A DNA stretch of 41,987 nucleotides from Prevotellaceae bacterium (GCA_019420585.1 JAHZGX010000011.1:183581-225567), one strand, 5' to 3'; positions 33,263 through 41,987 are shown, counted from the stretch's first letter. Program-made: numbers and translations. The notes: generated from the letters alone by a model not told the origin.

Positions 33263-34999
33263 TCACTGCTGAAGCCGCATGAGGCTGTCTGCCAAGTGCT
33301 CACGCATGATGCTGTCGGCCTGCTGAAGGGCATGTGCACGTTGTACTTGGAAGTTGTGCTGTATGACCTCCTCGACTTGACGTGTCTGTCGTTGCTGCTG
33401 TCCCCAGGTCAGTTCGTAGTAACCCTCTCCCAACACGTGCCGATCGGCATTATATATAAAGGTATAGGCATACAGATAACCGCTGCCGGCCTTGAGGTCG
33501 CATTCCGAGAACTGATTCTTGGGATAGACCACCGCATAGGATGGCTGCTGGCCGCGTGCCTTGGGATTGATGTGTACGAAGAAATACTCATCACCCTGCT
33601 TGGCATAGGAATTTGTTATGATGAGGGTGCTGTCGGCAGGATTGACTCGGAAACGCAACTCGCTGCCTACCTGCCCAAACCAGTTATTTACCACATAGGA
33701 ACTGTCATCGAAAGCAGTAAGTTCAGCAGTAAAGGTGTCATCCAGACTCAGGCTGTTCCAGCCATGGACTTGCGTATGCCACACAGGGGAGGGTGCAAGC
33801 AGGGTGCCTATGGCGGCAATGGCCACATACAGCCAATGGGCAATGATGCCCGCACAGATGCCCCCCAGAATCTGACTTAGGAAGTCGCGGGTGAGGAACC
33901 GCCTGTATCCCATAGCATCGAGCATGGCGGTATGGGTGGAGATAAAGCCGCTCCAGCACATACCCATGGCAGTAAATACAGCCACGGCATTGTCGTTCAT
34001 GATGCCTTTCTGTGTAAACTCAGGTATGAGACTCAGTGCTGCCCCCACGGCTCCGAGGGCTGTGATAGGAAAGGCAATCAGTTCGGGAGCAGTAAAGCCA
34101 AAGAGCCAGTGGAACAAGAAACTGGCTTTCTGTGCCAAGTGGGGCAGAAGGGCACAACCCTGGTAAGCCTGTCCCGAGTAGACCACAATCTCTTGCCCGT
34201 TTACATCCACTCCTTCAGTACTGCCGCCAAATGTGAACATCATGACCAACGTACAGATGATAAGTACACCGGGGATAATGGCCAAACCGATGTCCACTCC
34301 CGACTTGCCACCTTCGAGCAAGGCGCTCAGCACACGGATGAAGATGCCCGAACTGACCGTGCCTCCCTCATCACCAGCCGAGAGCGAGGCATCATGTACT
34401 TCACCGGACTGCAGTTCTTCAGCCGTCACAGCCTCCTGATAACGATATTCAGGATTGGAGCGGCATACAAGGTACTGCATCAGACGGGTGGCTATGATAC
34501 CTCCTCCCACGGCTCCCGCCAGCCCAATGAAGGGGGCAGAAAAGTATCCTTGTCCCACCATAAAGACAATAACGAGCAGCCCCATGCCAAAGGAGGTGCC
34601 GAAATTAGCCAGTGAAATGAACTGATATTTCTTAAAGTAGCGGGCAAAATACCTGTTCTTTATCAGGGTTATGATGGCTGGATTGTCACTCAAGAAGGTC
34701 ATCACACATCCCAGAACCGCCACGCCGGGCAAGTTGTAAATTGGACGCATGACAGGGCGGAGCAACCTCTGCAACAGAGCCACCACGCCGAACTCACTGA
34801 GTAATTTGCCCAGTGCACCGGTAATGACGCACATGCCCATAAGGTAAAACACGGTGTTGAGCAACAGGTTGTGTGCTGTCTTCATGATGGTATTGAGCAT
34901 GTTGGTCAAGCCCATTACCGAAGACAGGTAGCCAAAGAGGATGAGGAGTGCAAGCAGACAGGGAATGCCCTGGGGAATCCTTGCGGACAGACGTTTCAT
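33263..34999 (-). CDS. Gate-domain (nucleoside-recognition) membrane protein with C-terminal extension
   Basis: A 578-residue membrane protein. Residues about 1-410 hold around eight to ten transmembrane helices with two Gate-type repeats (PF07670-like). Recognisable stretches are VMTFLSDNPAIITLIKNRYF and, in the second half, ALGAVGAALSLIPEF with MCWSGFISTHTAMLDAMGYR. This family includes SpmA/SpmB and nucleoside transporters; the substrate here is unknown. From about residue 410 there is a soluble region of some 165 residues, rich in beta-strand, that ends in a Gln-rich helical tail. It is presumably extracytoplasmic. It starts 48 nt after the ABC ATPase gene. Confidence 0.75.
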   Translation of the reverse strand: MKRLSARIPQGIPCLLALLILFGYLSSVMGLTNMLNTIMKTAHNLLLNTVFYLMGMCVITGALGKLLSEFGVVALLQRLLRPVMRPIYNLPGVAVLGCVMTFLSDNPAIITLIKNRYFARYFKKYQFISLANFGTSFGMGLLVIVFMVGQGYFSAPFIGLAGAVGGGIIATRLMQYLVCRSNPEYRYQEAVTAEELQSGEVHDASLSAGDEGGTVSSGIFIRVLSALLEGGKSGVDIGLAIIPGVLIICTLVMMFTFGGSTEGVDVNGQEIVVYSGQAYQGCALLPHLAQKASFLFHWLFGFTAPELIAFPITALGAVGAALSLIPEFTQKGIMNDNAVAVFTAMGMCWSGFISTHTAMLDAMGYRRFLTRDFLSQILGGICAGIIAHWLYVAIAAIGTLLAPSPVWHTQVHGWNSLSLDDTFTAELTAFDDSSYVVNNWFGQVGSELRFRVNPADSTLIITNSYAKQGDEYFFVHINPKARGQQPSYAVVYPKNQFSECDLKAGSGYLYAYTFIYNADRHVLGEGYYELTWGQQQRQTRQVEEVIQHNFQVQRAHALQQADSIMREHLADSLMRLQQ

Positions 35000-35047
35000 G
35001 GACGGCAGTGATGAACGTGTGGATGTGATGCCGGTTGGTACATGCGG

Positions 35048-35767
35048 TCAGTCTGTCACCTGGAAGTAGTTCTCCAGTTCCTTCTGCGCCTCACCGTTGG
35101 AGTTGTCTATAGAGCGGATGATGTGTCCGTGCTCAAGCAGTACGATGCGCGGGCATATGTCAACCGTGTGTTGCAGGTTATGGCTGGAAACCAAGATGGT
35201 TGCGCCTGTGTCGTGATTATACTGCGTAAGCAGGTGTTTCATGGCACTCTGGCTGCTTGGGTCAAGGAAGTTGAACGGCTCATCGAGAATAAGCAACTGA
35301 GGGCGGAGAAGCATGGCCGCCACGATGCCCACTTTCTGCTTGTTGCCCGCGGAGAGGTTTCTGATGAGTTTCTTCTGCCCGAGTATCTCACCGGCAAGAA
35401 ATGTGCGATAGGTGTCAAGATACTCCGTAAGCTGCTGGGGAGAGAGTCCGGAAATGCTGGCAATGAACTGGAAATACTCATCAGGGGTGAGATAGTCGAT
35501 GAGGAAACCCTCGTCCACGTAGGCTCCTGTCCAGTCTTTCCACTGCTCTGTCTCGGCTACGTCCACATCGGCATCGCCGCACTGCATGCGCACATGTCCG
35601 GTGTCGGCCTTTATCAAGTCCAGTATCAGGCGGAACAGAGTGCTCTTGCCTGCACCGTTGTTACCCACAAGTCCCAGTATCTCACCGTCATTCGTATGGA
35701 ACTCCTCTATGTCGACTGCCACCTTGGGGCCGAATGTCTTCTTGATGTTGCTAATGAAAATCTTCAT
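35048..35767 (-). CDS. ABC transporter ATP-binding protein
   Basis: A 239-residue ABC ATPase with Walker A GNNGAGKSTL, a signature of the LSAGNKQKV type (a variant of LSGGQ), Walker B LLILDEPFNFLDP and the H-loop SSHNL. It most resembles the ATPases of ABC-2 type exporters. It lies 92 nt after the DUF5687 membrane gene, its probable permease partner. The exported substrate is unknown. Confidence 0.88.
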   Translation of the reverse strand: MKIFISNIKKTFGPKVAVDIEEFHTNDGEILGLVGNNGAGKSTLFRLILDLIKADTGHVRMQCGDADVDVAETEQWKDWTGAYVDEGFLIDYLTPDEYFQFIASISGLSPQQLTEYLDTYRTFLAGEILGQKKLIRNLSAGNKQKVGIVAAMLLRPQLLILDEPFNFLDPSSQSAMKHLLTQYNHDTGATILVSSHNLQHTVDICPRIVLLEHGHIIRSIDNSNGEAQKELENYFQVTD

Positions 35768-35859
35768 TGTATATGCTTTTGATAATATGTCTTTATGTAT
35801 TGTATTCTGTAAAACGCTCTCCTGGGCTTCTGGAACCAGTGGTCTTGTTTAGGGCAGCC

Positions 35860-37362
35860 TCAGTCATTGCGTGTGGCACGGAAGCCCTCCATGTTGACGT
35901 ACCTTCTGGCCATCATGCGGTTATATGTGCTCCGCAGCCACAAGGGCATGGAGACAATGCCAATGATGCCCAGCACTATCATGAGTACGTATCCCCCAAT
36001 CTGACCAAGAGCGAAACGCCCCAGGTTCTCTATTCCGATAGGCACGAACAGAGCCACCATGGAGGCTATTTGCTGCATGGTGTTGCCTTGCTTGCTGCCG
36101 GTGACCTTGGCATTGAGGGGAAGGGTATTGTTGTTGTAGACAGCCAACTGGAATATCAGGGGCACCACAACGCCCTGTGTGAAGAACATATAGCCCAAGT
36201 TCATCCACACGGATACTTTTCCCGTTATCATCAAGGGGATAAGCAGCAGGGCGGGCAGGATTGTCATGAAGGCATTGAATATATACTTGGCACGCAGGAG
36301 TTGGTAGATGCTGTTGCGTCTGCTCATCAGTGCATCGATATAGTTACCCTCATGGCACATGATGCACACCAGGGTGATAGTACTGGGTACAAGGTAGTCA
36401 TACAGGCAAATGAATGACTTCATGAAGGCTGCGTCATAAATATCTGTGAAGAACAGGATGCCGCTGAGCAGCAACATGGCTGCCAATGCCATAATGAACT
36501 GATAGCGGAGTGTCTTGTTGCGCAGGCGCATCTTCATCTCCAGTTTCAGGTATTCACCCAATTGACCATAGCGGTTGAGAAACTCCAGTTGCATGTTGCT
36601 CTTTACGGGAGCATCCTCTTCCTTGCTTATTTCAGTGTACACCACTATTCCCTGCAGGAGGTAACATAATTTGTAGAGCAAGGCCAGGAGTGCAATCGCA
36701 AGCAGGAAAGCCCACACCTGGCAACGTGCAAAGGCATACATGACCTGTGTGCAGGGCATGTCAAGCCAGTTGCTGTGGGGAAGAAGCATGGAGCACAACA
36801 GTGCAGCATGTACGGCCAAAGGAAGCAACCACCATGCCATATGGCGCATGCACAAGGTTCGCACCATGAGGTACAGAAAACCGTTGATGACACACATGAG
36901 CCACCATCCAGCCAACCATCCCAGCAGGCCGCCCCATCCCAGCAAAGGATATACAGAACACAAGCCAAAGGGGACGAACATGAACATCCAATAGAGATTA
37001 CCCAGGCTGAAACCGGACCGCAACAGGTATACATGCAGCAAGAAAGACCGCCGGATAGGCAGTAGGGTATAAGGACGAATCCTCTGTGAAGGACTTTCCT
37101 GCATCAAGGCACGGCACCAGAAGTCCGTCACCAGTACATACACAAGTCCGCCGTCAAGCACATGGAAGGCCGCAACGCCATTGAACGTATCCGCCATGCC
37201 CAAAGGTAATGTTACTCCCAACAAAATAAGTAAGGCTGCATAATACAACCACATGAACACGCCCAGAAACTTCATGAAGCGGTTTTTGTCAAACATTGGG
37301 TTGCGCTCGTCCTTCAGTCTGTCCTGCTTTCGCAGCAGTCGGTATAATTTTATCTTATTCAT
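35860..37362 (-). CDS. DUF5687-like ABC exporter membrane protein
   Basis: A 500-residue integral membrane protein with about ten to twelve hydrophobic helices. A charged cytoplasmic segment lies near residues 250-285 (after the VVYTEISKEEDAP stretch), and a basic stretch KLEMKMRLRNKTLRYQ near 275-290 is typical of ABC-2 permeases. The family is known mainly from Bacteroidetes. It is followed by its ATPase gene. The ATG at 37362 gives the N-terminus MNKIKLYRLLRKQDR; the open frame extends further, but without a better start. Confidence 0.75.
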   Translation of the reverse strand: MNKIKLYRLLRKQDRLKDERNPMFDKNRFMKFLGVFMWLYYAALLILLGVTLPLGMADTFNGVAAFHVLDGGLVYVLVTDFWCRALMQESPSQRIRPYTLLPIRRSFLLHVYLLRSGFSLGNLYWMFMFVPFGLCSVYPLLGWGGLLGWLAGWWLMCVINGFLYLMVRTLCMRHMAWWLLPLAVHAALLCSMLLPHSNWLDMPCTQVMYAFARCQVWAFLLAIALLALLYKLCYLLQGIVVYTEISKEEDAPVKSNMQLEFLNRYGQLGEYLKLEMKMRLRNKTLRYQFIMALAAMLLLSGILFFTDIYDAAFMKSFICLYDYLVPSTITLVCIMCHEGNYIDALMSRRNSIYQLLRAKYIFNAFMTILPALLLIPLMITGKVSVWMNLGYMFFTQGVVVPLIFQLAVYNNNTLPLNAKVTGSKQGNTMQQIASMVALFVPIGIENLGRFALGQIGGYVLMIVLGIIGIVSMPLWLRSTYNRMMARRYVNMEGFRATRND

Positions 37363-37462
37363 CCTAGTTGTTTCATCAGGTATATGCGCTTTACCAGAGA
37401 AAACGCGCATGTGTATCCCATACATGGATGACCTCTCTGTAGTCTCGTCACCTGATTATGTA

Positions 37463-38404
37463 TTAAATATTGTTGGCTTTCAAGTATTTCTCCGCCTCCA
37501 TGGCGGCCTTTGCCCCGGAAGCAGCCGCAATGACGGCCTGCCGGTAATGCGGATCAGCCACATCCCCGGCCGCATAGACACCGGGAACCGGCGTGCATGG
37601 CGTGTCACCACTAGTCAGTATATAGCCCGACTCATCGGTGGGCAGCCATTTGGTGAAGAGACTGCTGTTGGGACGGTGGCCTATGGCAAGGAAGAACCCA
37701 TCAATGGCCAGGTCATATCGGTGCTCATTGGCTTCCCCCGCGCGGTAAGTCAAGTGTACTCCCTCCACGCCGTTTTCTCCGTAAAGCCCCGTGGGGGTGT
37801 TCTCAAAGAGGATTTCTATGTTGGGGGTCTGCATCACACGGTCCTGCATAATCTGGCTGGCTCTCAAGTAAGGCTTACGCACAATCATGTATACCTTTGA
37901 TGCCAAGGAAGCCAAGTATGAAGCCTCTTCGCAGGCACTGTCACCGCCTCCCACCACGGCCACCACCTTGTTCCGGTAGAAGAATCCATCACATGTGGCG
38001 CATGCACTTACGCCCATACCCATATACTTTTGCTCATCTGCCAGTCCTAGGTATCGGGCGCTGGCACCCGTGGCAATGACCAGGGTGTCTGCAGTCCACT
38101 CCTCTTCATCATCGGTCCATACGTGAAAAGGACGCTCGTCAAGTTCCACGCGAACAACTGTGCAGGACTTTATCTGTGCACCGAAAAACTCCGCCTGGGT
38201 GCGCATGCTGTACATCAACTCGTTGGCATCAACGCCCTCACTGAATCCGGGATAGTTGTCCACCTGGGTGGTGATGGTCAGTTGTCCACCGGGCTGCATG
38301 CCCTCCATTATCATGGGAGCCAGCCCTGCCCGCCCCGCATAGATGGCTGCGGTGTACCCTGCAGGGCCGCTTCCTATTATCAGAATCTTGCTGTGATTTG
38401 TCAT
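37463..38404 (-). CDS. trxB: Thioredoxin-disulfide reductase
   Basis: An NADPH-dependent flavoenzyme that reduces thioredoxin. The 313 residues have the FAD motif GSGPAG (11-16), the redox pair Cys135/Cys138 in SACATCDG, the NADPH motif VVGGGDSA, and GVYAAGDV near the C-terminus. It is 19 nt after lolA in the run ftsK-lolA-trxB. Confidence 0.97.
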   Translation of the reverse strand: MTNHSKILIIGSGPAGYTAAIYAGRAGLAPMIMEGMQPGGQLTITTQVDNYPGFSEGVDANELMYSMRTQAEFFGAQIKSCTVVRVELDERPFHVWTDDEEEWTADTLVIATGASARYLGLADEQKYMGMGVSACATCDGFFYRNKVVAVVGGGDSACEEASYLASLASKVYMIVRKPYLRASQIMQDRVMQTPNIEILFENTPTGLYGENGVEGVHLTYRAGEANEHRYDLAIDGFFLAIGHRPNSSLFTKWLPTDESGYILTSGDTPCTPVPGVYAAGDVADPHYRQAVIAAASGAKAAMEAEKYLKANNI

Positions 38405-38423
38405 TTTTCTCTTTCTTATTTGT

Positions 38424-39047
38424 CTATCTAAGGTCTATCACTTCTGCATCAGGATATTTGGAAGGGTCAAAACGAAACTCTCCATCATCAATGCTAAGGC
38501 CATTCGTATATTTGTGAATGGCTATACGGTGCCAATTGTCATCCTGTTTGACTCTCACACAGAGTGGAGTATAGTCTGACTTCCTTATGTCAATGTACAC
38601 TTCCTGTGCCATATATCCGGCATAGCGTGCCAGCAGGTGCACCTCATAGGTGGCTTGTCCTCGCAGACTTCCTTCCTTCATGCTGAGTTTGTAGCCCTTC
38701 TTATATACATTGAGGAAAGAATATGGATTCATGGCAGCGACTTCCTTCTCCGTAGGAGTCGTCACGTTGACCTCGCCACTCTCTGGCATATATGACCAGA
38801 GGGTCTTGCCGTCATACCAAGTTTTCATCTCGGGAGTGTCCATCTGCATCTTCTTTCCTTTCAGCAGCATGGTGCCCTCGGTTTTGCCCTGTTCTGCATT
38901 TCCCAGGAATGAAGTGGCAGTAAAACTCACCTGTATGTCGCCACCCTTGCGGATTCTTGATGCCGTGGTATCAAGCACTTTCCGGGCATCCTGAGCCGAT
39001 GCGGCCATACACAGGATGCAGGAGATGAGGAAAAGGATTCTTCTCAT
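38424..39047 (-). CDS. lolA: LolA-like outer-membrane lipoprotein carrier
   Basis: A 207-residue periplasmic protein with a signal peptide (MRRILFLISCILCMAASA, 1-18). The mature domain has the LolA unclosed beta-barrel pattern, with GTMLLKGKKMQMDTPEMKTWYDGKTLWSY and NPYSFLNVYKKGY. It probably ferries lipoproteins to the outer membrane. It is 30 nt after ftsK, a common pairing with the FtsK gene. Sequence divergence from enterobacterial LolA leaves function an inference. Confidence 0.85.
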   Translation of the reverse strand: MRRILFLISCILCMAASAQDARKVLDTTASRIRKGGDIQVSFTATSFLGNAEQGKTEGTMLLKGKKMQMDTPEMKTWYDGKTLWSYMPESGEVNVTTPTEKEVAAMNPYSFLNVYKKGYKLSMKEGSLRGQATYEVHLLARYAGYMAQEVYIDIRKSDYTPLCVRVKQDDNWHRIAIHKYTNGLSIDDGEFRFDPSKYPDAEVIDLR

Positions 39048-39077
39048 GTCGGTTCTCTTACATTTATAATGTGGTTG

Positions 39078-41672
39078 TCATCTGTTCTTGATGCTGTCTA
39101 TCTTAAACTGCAACTCATCCATGGTGGAGCACAACACCTCTCTGGGCTTGCTTCCTTTGGACGGCCCCACGATACCGGCCATTTCCAGTTGCTTCATGAT
39201 GCGCCCTGCACGGTTGAAGCCCACCTCCAGTGCCTGCTGGATGTAACTGGTGCTCCCGCGCTGCGAGGAGACTATCAACTGCGCGGCCTCCTCAAACATG
39301 CTGTCCAGGCGCATGGTGTCCATGCCGGAACTGCCGGCCGCCTCTTCCTCGTCCATGGGCACCTCGGGCAGGGGGAAGGGCGTAAGGTACCCTTGCTGCT
39401 GGGCTATGAAGGACACTATATTCTCTACCTCCGGGGTATCCACAAAGGCACACTGCACACGCACGGGCTCGTTGCCGTTTATGATAAGCATGTCGCCCTT
39501 TCCCACCAGATGGTTGGCTCCCGATCGGTCCAGTATGGTCTTGCTGTCCACGGCACTGCTTACCTTGAAAGCCATGCGTGCGGGGAAGTTGGCCTTGATG
39601 GTTCCCGTGATGATGTTGGTGGTGGGTCTTTGGGTGGCGATTATCATGTGTATGCCCACGGCACGTGCCAACTGTGCTATGCGTGCGATGGGCATCTCTA
39701 TCTCCTTGCCGGCAGTCATGATAAGATCGCCGAATTCATCGATGATGACCACGATGTAGGGCAGGAAGCGATGCCCGTTGTTGGGATTGAGTTGGCGGTT
39801 ACGGAACTTCTGGTTATACTCCTTCAGGTTCTTGGCATGGGCAATCTTCAGCAGGTCATAGCGCTTGTCCATTTCCAGGCAGAGCGACTTCAAGGTCTGC
39901 ACCACCTTCTTCACGTCCGTGATGATGGGCTCCTCGGTTTCCTCCGTACCCTCCACCTGTGCCAGAAAGTGCCTTACCATGGGGTTGTACAGGCCAAACT
40001 CCACCTTCTTGGGATCCACCATGACCAGTTTGAGTTCCGCAGGATGCTTCTTGTACAAAAGCGAGGTGATGATGGCATTCAAACCCACGGACTTGCCCTG
40101 TCCCGTGGCTCCTGCCACCAACAGATGCGGCAACTTGGCCAGATCCGCCATGAAGACCTCGTTGGTGATGGTCTTTCCCAAGGCTATGGGCAACTCATAA
40201 TCGGTTTCCTGGAACTTGCGGCTGTTGATGATGCTCTCCATGGACACAATTTGCGGACGGGCGTTCGGTACCTCTATGCCTATGGTGCCCTTGCCCGGGA
40301 TGGGCGCAATGATGCGGATACCAAGCGCGCTCAGGCTCAGTGCAATGTCGTCCTCCAGATTGCGTACCTTGCTCACGCGTACTCCGGGAGCAGGCTTTAT
40401 CTCATAGAGCGTGATGGTGGGTCCCACGGTGGCTGATATACTCGAAATCTCCACGCCGAAGTTCCTGAGCACTTCCTGTATTCTCTCCTTGTTGCGCCTC
40501 TGCTCTTCCATGTCCACTCCGGCCGTTCCCGCAGCATAATGCTTCAGCAGGTCAAGGGTGGGGTACTTGTAGAACTCAAGGTCTTTCTTGGGATCGTAAA
40601 TCTCCAAGGCACCGTCCTTTTGCAGGTTCGCCTTCTCGGGTTCCTCGCCAATGACGATCTTCATGTTATCTGCAGACTCCTTTTCCTCCTCCGTCACTTC
40701 GGTGGTCACCTTTTCATCGGTAGGATGGTTCACTTCAAAGGGGATGGCAGTTCCCTCGGTCTCCTGCACCTTGTCCTCACTTTCTTCAGCCTTCCTTTCC
40801 CCGGCCGACTGCAAGTCAAAGGTCAGCACCGTGGCTGTCTGCGCTGGATCATCGGAGAATGGTTCGGAAGGTCCTCCGCTCTCCGGGGTATTCTCATTGA
40901 CTGCAGAGGGGCTTTCTTCTGGGTCTGTAGAAGGATTGCCATCGTTGGAATCGGACTTTCCAGCCCTTGCACAAGTGCGCGTAACCACATTCCGGCAAGA
41001 CGTAATGGCCTCTTCACTCAGATAGAAGAGATAAAGGACGGCTGTCAGCAGCAGGATTATCATGCACCCTGCTGTGCCCACTTCGGACACGGCCGTCTCA
41101 TATTCCCGGTGGCCGATACTGCCTCCCCAGGGAACACAACTGCTGTCAAGGGATGGCACATAATGGGTGAGACAGGCCAGGAAGGCCGAACTCCATATCA
41201 TGATTATCATGCAGTTGATAAACCACTTGTGCAGGCGTACCCTTATGATGCCCGTCGTGCGTACCCCCATAGCCAGCAGGAAGATGGGTATCATGATGCC
41301 GGAAACACCGAAGGAATCGTCCATCAGCCAGCGGGAGAGGCGCCATCCTAACTTGCCCATCCAGTTGGCAGCGGTACCCGATGGGTCACCTATCAGAGAC
41401 TGGTCGGCTTTCCCGGTGAACAGATGGGAAAATGTTGCCATTAGAATGTACAATGCCAGCACGATGACAAGCATCCCCCAGACAAACCGCCTGTTGGCCC
41501 TTCTGTCCATCCGCTCGCTGTCAATGATTTCAGAGTCGTCTTTCCCGCTCCGATAAAGTTCGTGCGTGCCGTAACGCATCCTGCCGTACCAGCCACCTAT
41601 CCTCTCCCACAGGCCGTGACCATGTCCCTTGGATGCACTTTTCTTCTTGCTATTTTTCTTGGGAGTTCCCAT
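39078..41672 (-). CDS. ftsK: DNA translocase FtsK
   Basis: A septum-anchored DNA pump that clears the terminus and activates dif recombination. The product is 864 residues. Four transmembrane helices (about 62-83, 122-138, 150-170, 200-218) are followed by an acidic linker (about 225-385). The RecA-like motor has Walker A GATGQGKSVG and Walker B YIVVIIDEFGDL, and ATQRPTTNIITG lies in the motor. The C-terminal winged-helix gamma domain recognises KOPS-type sites (STSYIQQALEVGFNRAGRIM). The frame runs back to a TTG at 41693, but the ATG at 41672 is close behind an exact promoter match and gives a normal lysine-rich N-terminus. Confidence 0.96.
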   Translation of the reverse strand: MGTPKKNSKKKSASKGHGHGLWERIGGWYGRMRYGTHELYRSGKDDSEIIDSERMDRRANRRFVWGMLVIVLALYILMATFSHLFTGKADQSLIGDPSGTAANWMGKLGWRLSRWLMDDSFGVSGIMIPIFLLAMGVRTTGIIRVRLHKWFINCMIIMIWSSAFLACLTHYVPSLDSSCVPWGGSIGHREYETAVSEVGTAGCMIILLLTAVLYLFYLSEEAITSCRNVVTRTCARAGKSDSNDGNPSTDPEESPSAVNENTPESGGPSEPFSDDPAQTATVLTFDLQSAGERKAEESEDKVQETEGTAIPFEVNHPTDEKVTTEVTEEEKESADNMKIVIGEEPEKANLQKDGALEIYDPKKDLEFYKYPTLDLLKHYAAGTAGVDMEEQRRNKERIQEVLRNFGVEISSISATVGPTITLYEIKPAPGVRVSKVRNLEDDIALSLSALGIRIIAPIPGKGTIGIEVPNARPQIVSMESIINSRKFQETDYELPIALGKTITNEVFMADLAKLPHLLVAGATGQGKSVGLNAIITSLLYKKHPAELKLVMVDPKKVEFGLYNPMVRHFLAQVEGTEETEEPIITDVKKVVQTLKSLCLEMDKRYDLLKIAHAKNLKEYNQKFRNRQLNPNNGHRFLPYIVVIIDEFGDLIMTAGKEIEMPIARIAQLARAVGIHMIIATQRPTTNIITGTIKANFPARMAFKVSSAVDSKTILDRSGANHLVGKGDMLIINGNEPVRVQCAFVDTPEVENIVSFIAQQQGYLTPFPLPEVPMDEEEAAGSSGMDTMRLDSMFEEAAQLIVSSQRGSTSYIQQALEVGFNRAGRIMKQLEMAGIVGPSKGSKPREVLCSTMDELQFKIDSIKNR

Positions 41673-41697
41673 GCGTTTGCCAAATTCGTACAAGTTG

Positions 41698-41728
41698 CAA
41701 AATTAAAGTAAAATCTTTGAATCGCAAA
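41698..41728 (-). promoter_or_regulatory. Promoter of ftsK-lolA-trxB
   Basis: The minus strand reads TTTG (41728-41725), 19 nt, TAATTTTG (41705-41698), an exact consensus match, 25 nt before the ftsK ATG. ftsK therefore does not need the upstream leader element. Confidence 0.82.
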
Positions 41729-41743
41729 AAAAATGGGGCTCCT

Positions 41744-41841
41744 AAAAACCGGATAGTGAAGTGACGTTCTCTGTAGGTCTCAGGATTGAGGTTTGGCGTG
41801 AGTTCGGCAAAATCATACTATTTTTATCGTCCGCTATCCGG
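41744..41841 (-). promoter_or_regulatory. Distal inverted repeat downstream of the copy 2 small frame
   Basis: CTATCCGG (41841-41834 region) pairs with CCGGATAG (41749-41756) across a 77-nt loop. On the minus strand the distal arm is followed by TTTTTAGG (41748-41741). It could end the copy 2 transcript, but the loop is long. Confidence 0.35.
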
Positions 41842-41883
41842 AAGATACTGGATCATTGTGCTTGATTGATGTTTATATTCCAT
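41824..41883 (-). CDS. Putative conserved small protein or leader peptide, 19 residues, copy 2
   Basis: The minus-strand frame encodes 19 residues, MEYKHQSSTMIQYLPDSGR, after the purine-rich GGCGAGAGAGAAGGGCAAAC. It aligns with the 28-residue frame at 10360-10446: M, Y, H, Q, S, S, T, M, Q and Y are kept, and the sequences diverge after QY. The stop overlaps the distal stem region. It sits 152 nt upstream of ftsK, which has its own promoter. Translation and function are unproven. Confidence 0.4.
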   Translation of the reverse strand: MEYKHQSSTMIQYLPDSGR

Positions 41884-41970
41884 GTTTGCCCTTCTCTCTC
41901 GCCTCCTTGGCCTCCCGGACAGACCGTGGCGACGGCGTGCCAACGGGCTTTTGGACACGGTGCAAAGGTA
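41864..41970 (-). repeat. Dispersed promoter-leader-small ORF element, copy 2
   Basis: The reverse complement of this stretch matches 10274-10407. It begins with a -7-like TACCTTTG (41970-41963). The leader is 80 nt to its ATG, against 79 nt in copy 1. TTGGC and GCCAA arms are kept. Any -33 element would fall at or beyond the window edge. Confidence 0.75.
41963..41970 (-). promoter_or_regulatory. Putative -7 box of the duplicated leader element, copy 2
   Basis: The minus strand reads TACCTTTG, matching TAnnTTTG, at the same position relative to the small frame as in copy 1. The -33 position lies outside the window. Confidence 0.5.
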
Positions 41971-41987
41971 CGGCGGCGGTGGAGCGG

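Noticed and set aside
39069..40436. 455-codon open frame antisense to ftsK
   Set aside because: It is a shadow of a well-supported ftsK frame. Its product is rich in His, Leu and Gly, has no domain pattern, and there is no promoter for it.

Overview
The window looks like a chromosomal segment of a Bacteroidales bacterium, probably a Prevotellaceae-type genome with a base composition near 50% GC. Three things point there. The genes and their order are typical of the phylum: lon-tgt-lptG-DEAD helicase, mutY-ssb-gldE, hisHAF(IE)-ftsE-lysC-lysA, trpBEGDCFA, and ftsK-lolA-trxB. The promoters match the Bacteroidetes consensus TTTG-N(17-19)-TAnnTTTG. There is also an orphan GH92 mannosidase. The genus is an inference. 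I see no tRNA, rRNA, insertion sequence, phage gene or CRISPR array.

Layout, left to right. Bases 1-161 hold four tandem 41-bp palindromic units that run off the left edge. Next come fucO (minus strand) with its terminator, and a TPR protein-ribH pair (plus strand). ribH converges on and overlaps the end of a lon-tgt-lptG-DEAD helicase operon (minus). trmN reads away from lon. Bases 10098-10550 carry a promoter, a conserved leader and a 28-codon reading frame in front of a GT2 glycosyltransferase. From 11.5 to 30.4 kb everything is on the minus strand. In transcription order these genes are trpB-E-G-D-C-F-A; hisH-A-F-IE with ftsE, lysC and lysA; a membrane GT2; a DedA protein; an outer-membrane protein; mutY; ssb; and gldE. 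From 30.8 to 41.7 kb, also minus, lie ftsK-lolA-trxB, a DUF5687/ABC pair, a Gate-domain membrane protein and the GH92 enzyme.

Functionally this is mostly core metabolism and housekeeping. It covers the whole tryptophan branch from chorismate, the second half of histidine synthesis, the first and last steps of the lysine pathway, riboflavin synthesis, queuosine and m6A tRNA modification, proteolysis, LPS export, chromosome segregation, DNA repair and thioredoxin reduction.

The most unusual signal is a pair of diverged copies of one element, at 10274-10407 (plus) and 41864-41970 (minus). Each starts with a TAnnTTTG box and continues with a leader of about 79 nt; in its ungapped 42-nt block the copies differ only by transitions. 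Each leader leads into a tiny reading frame starting M-x-Y-x-H-Q and containing S-S-T-M-x-Q-Y. I do not recognise this element.
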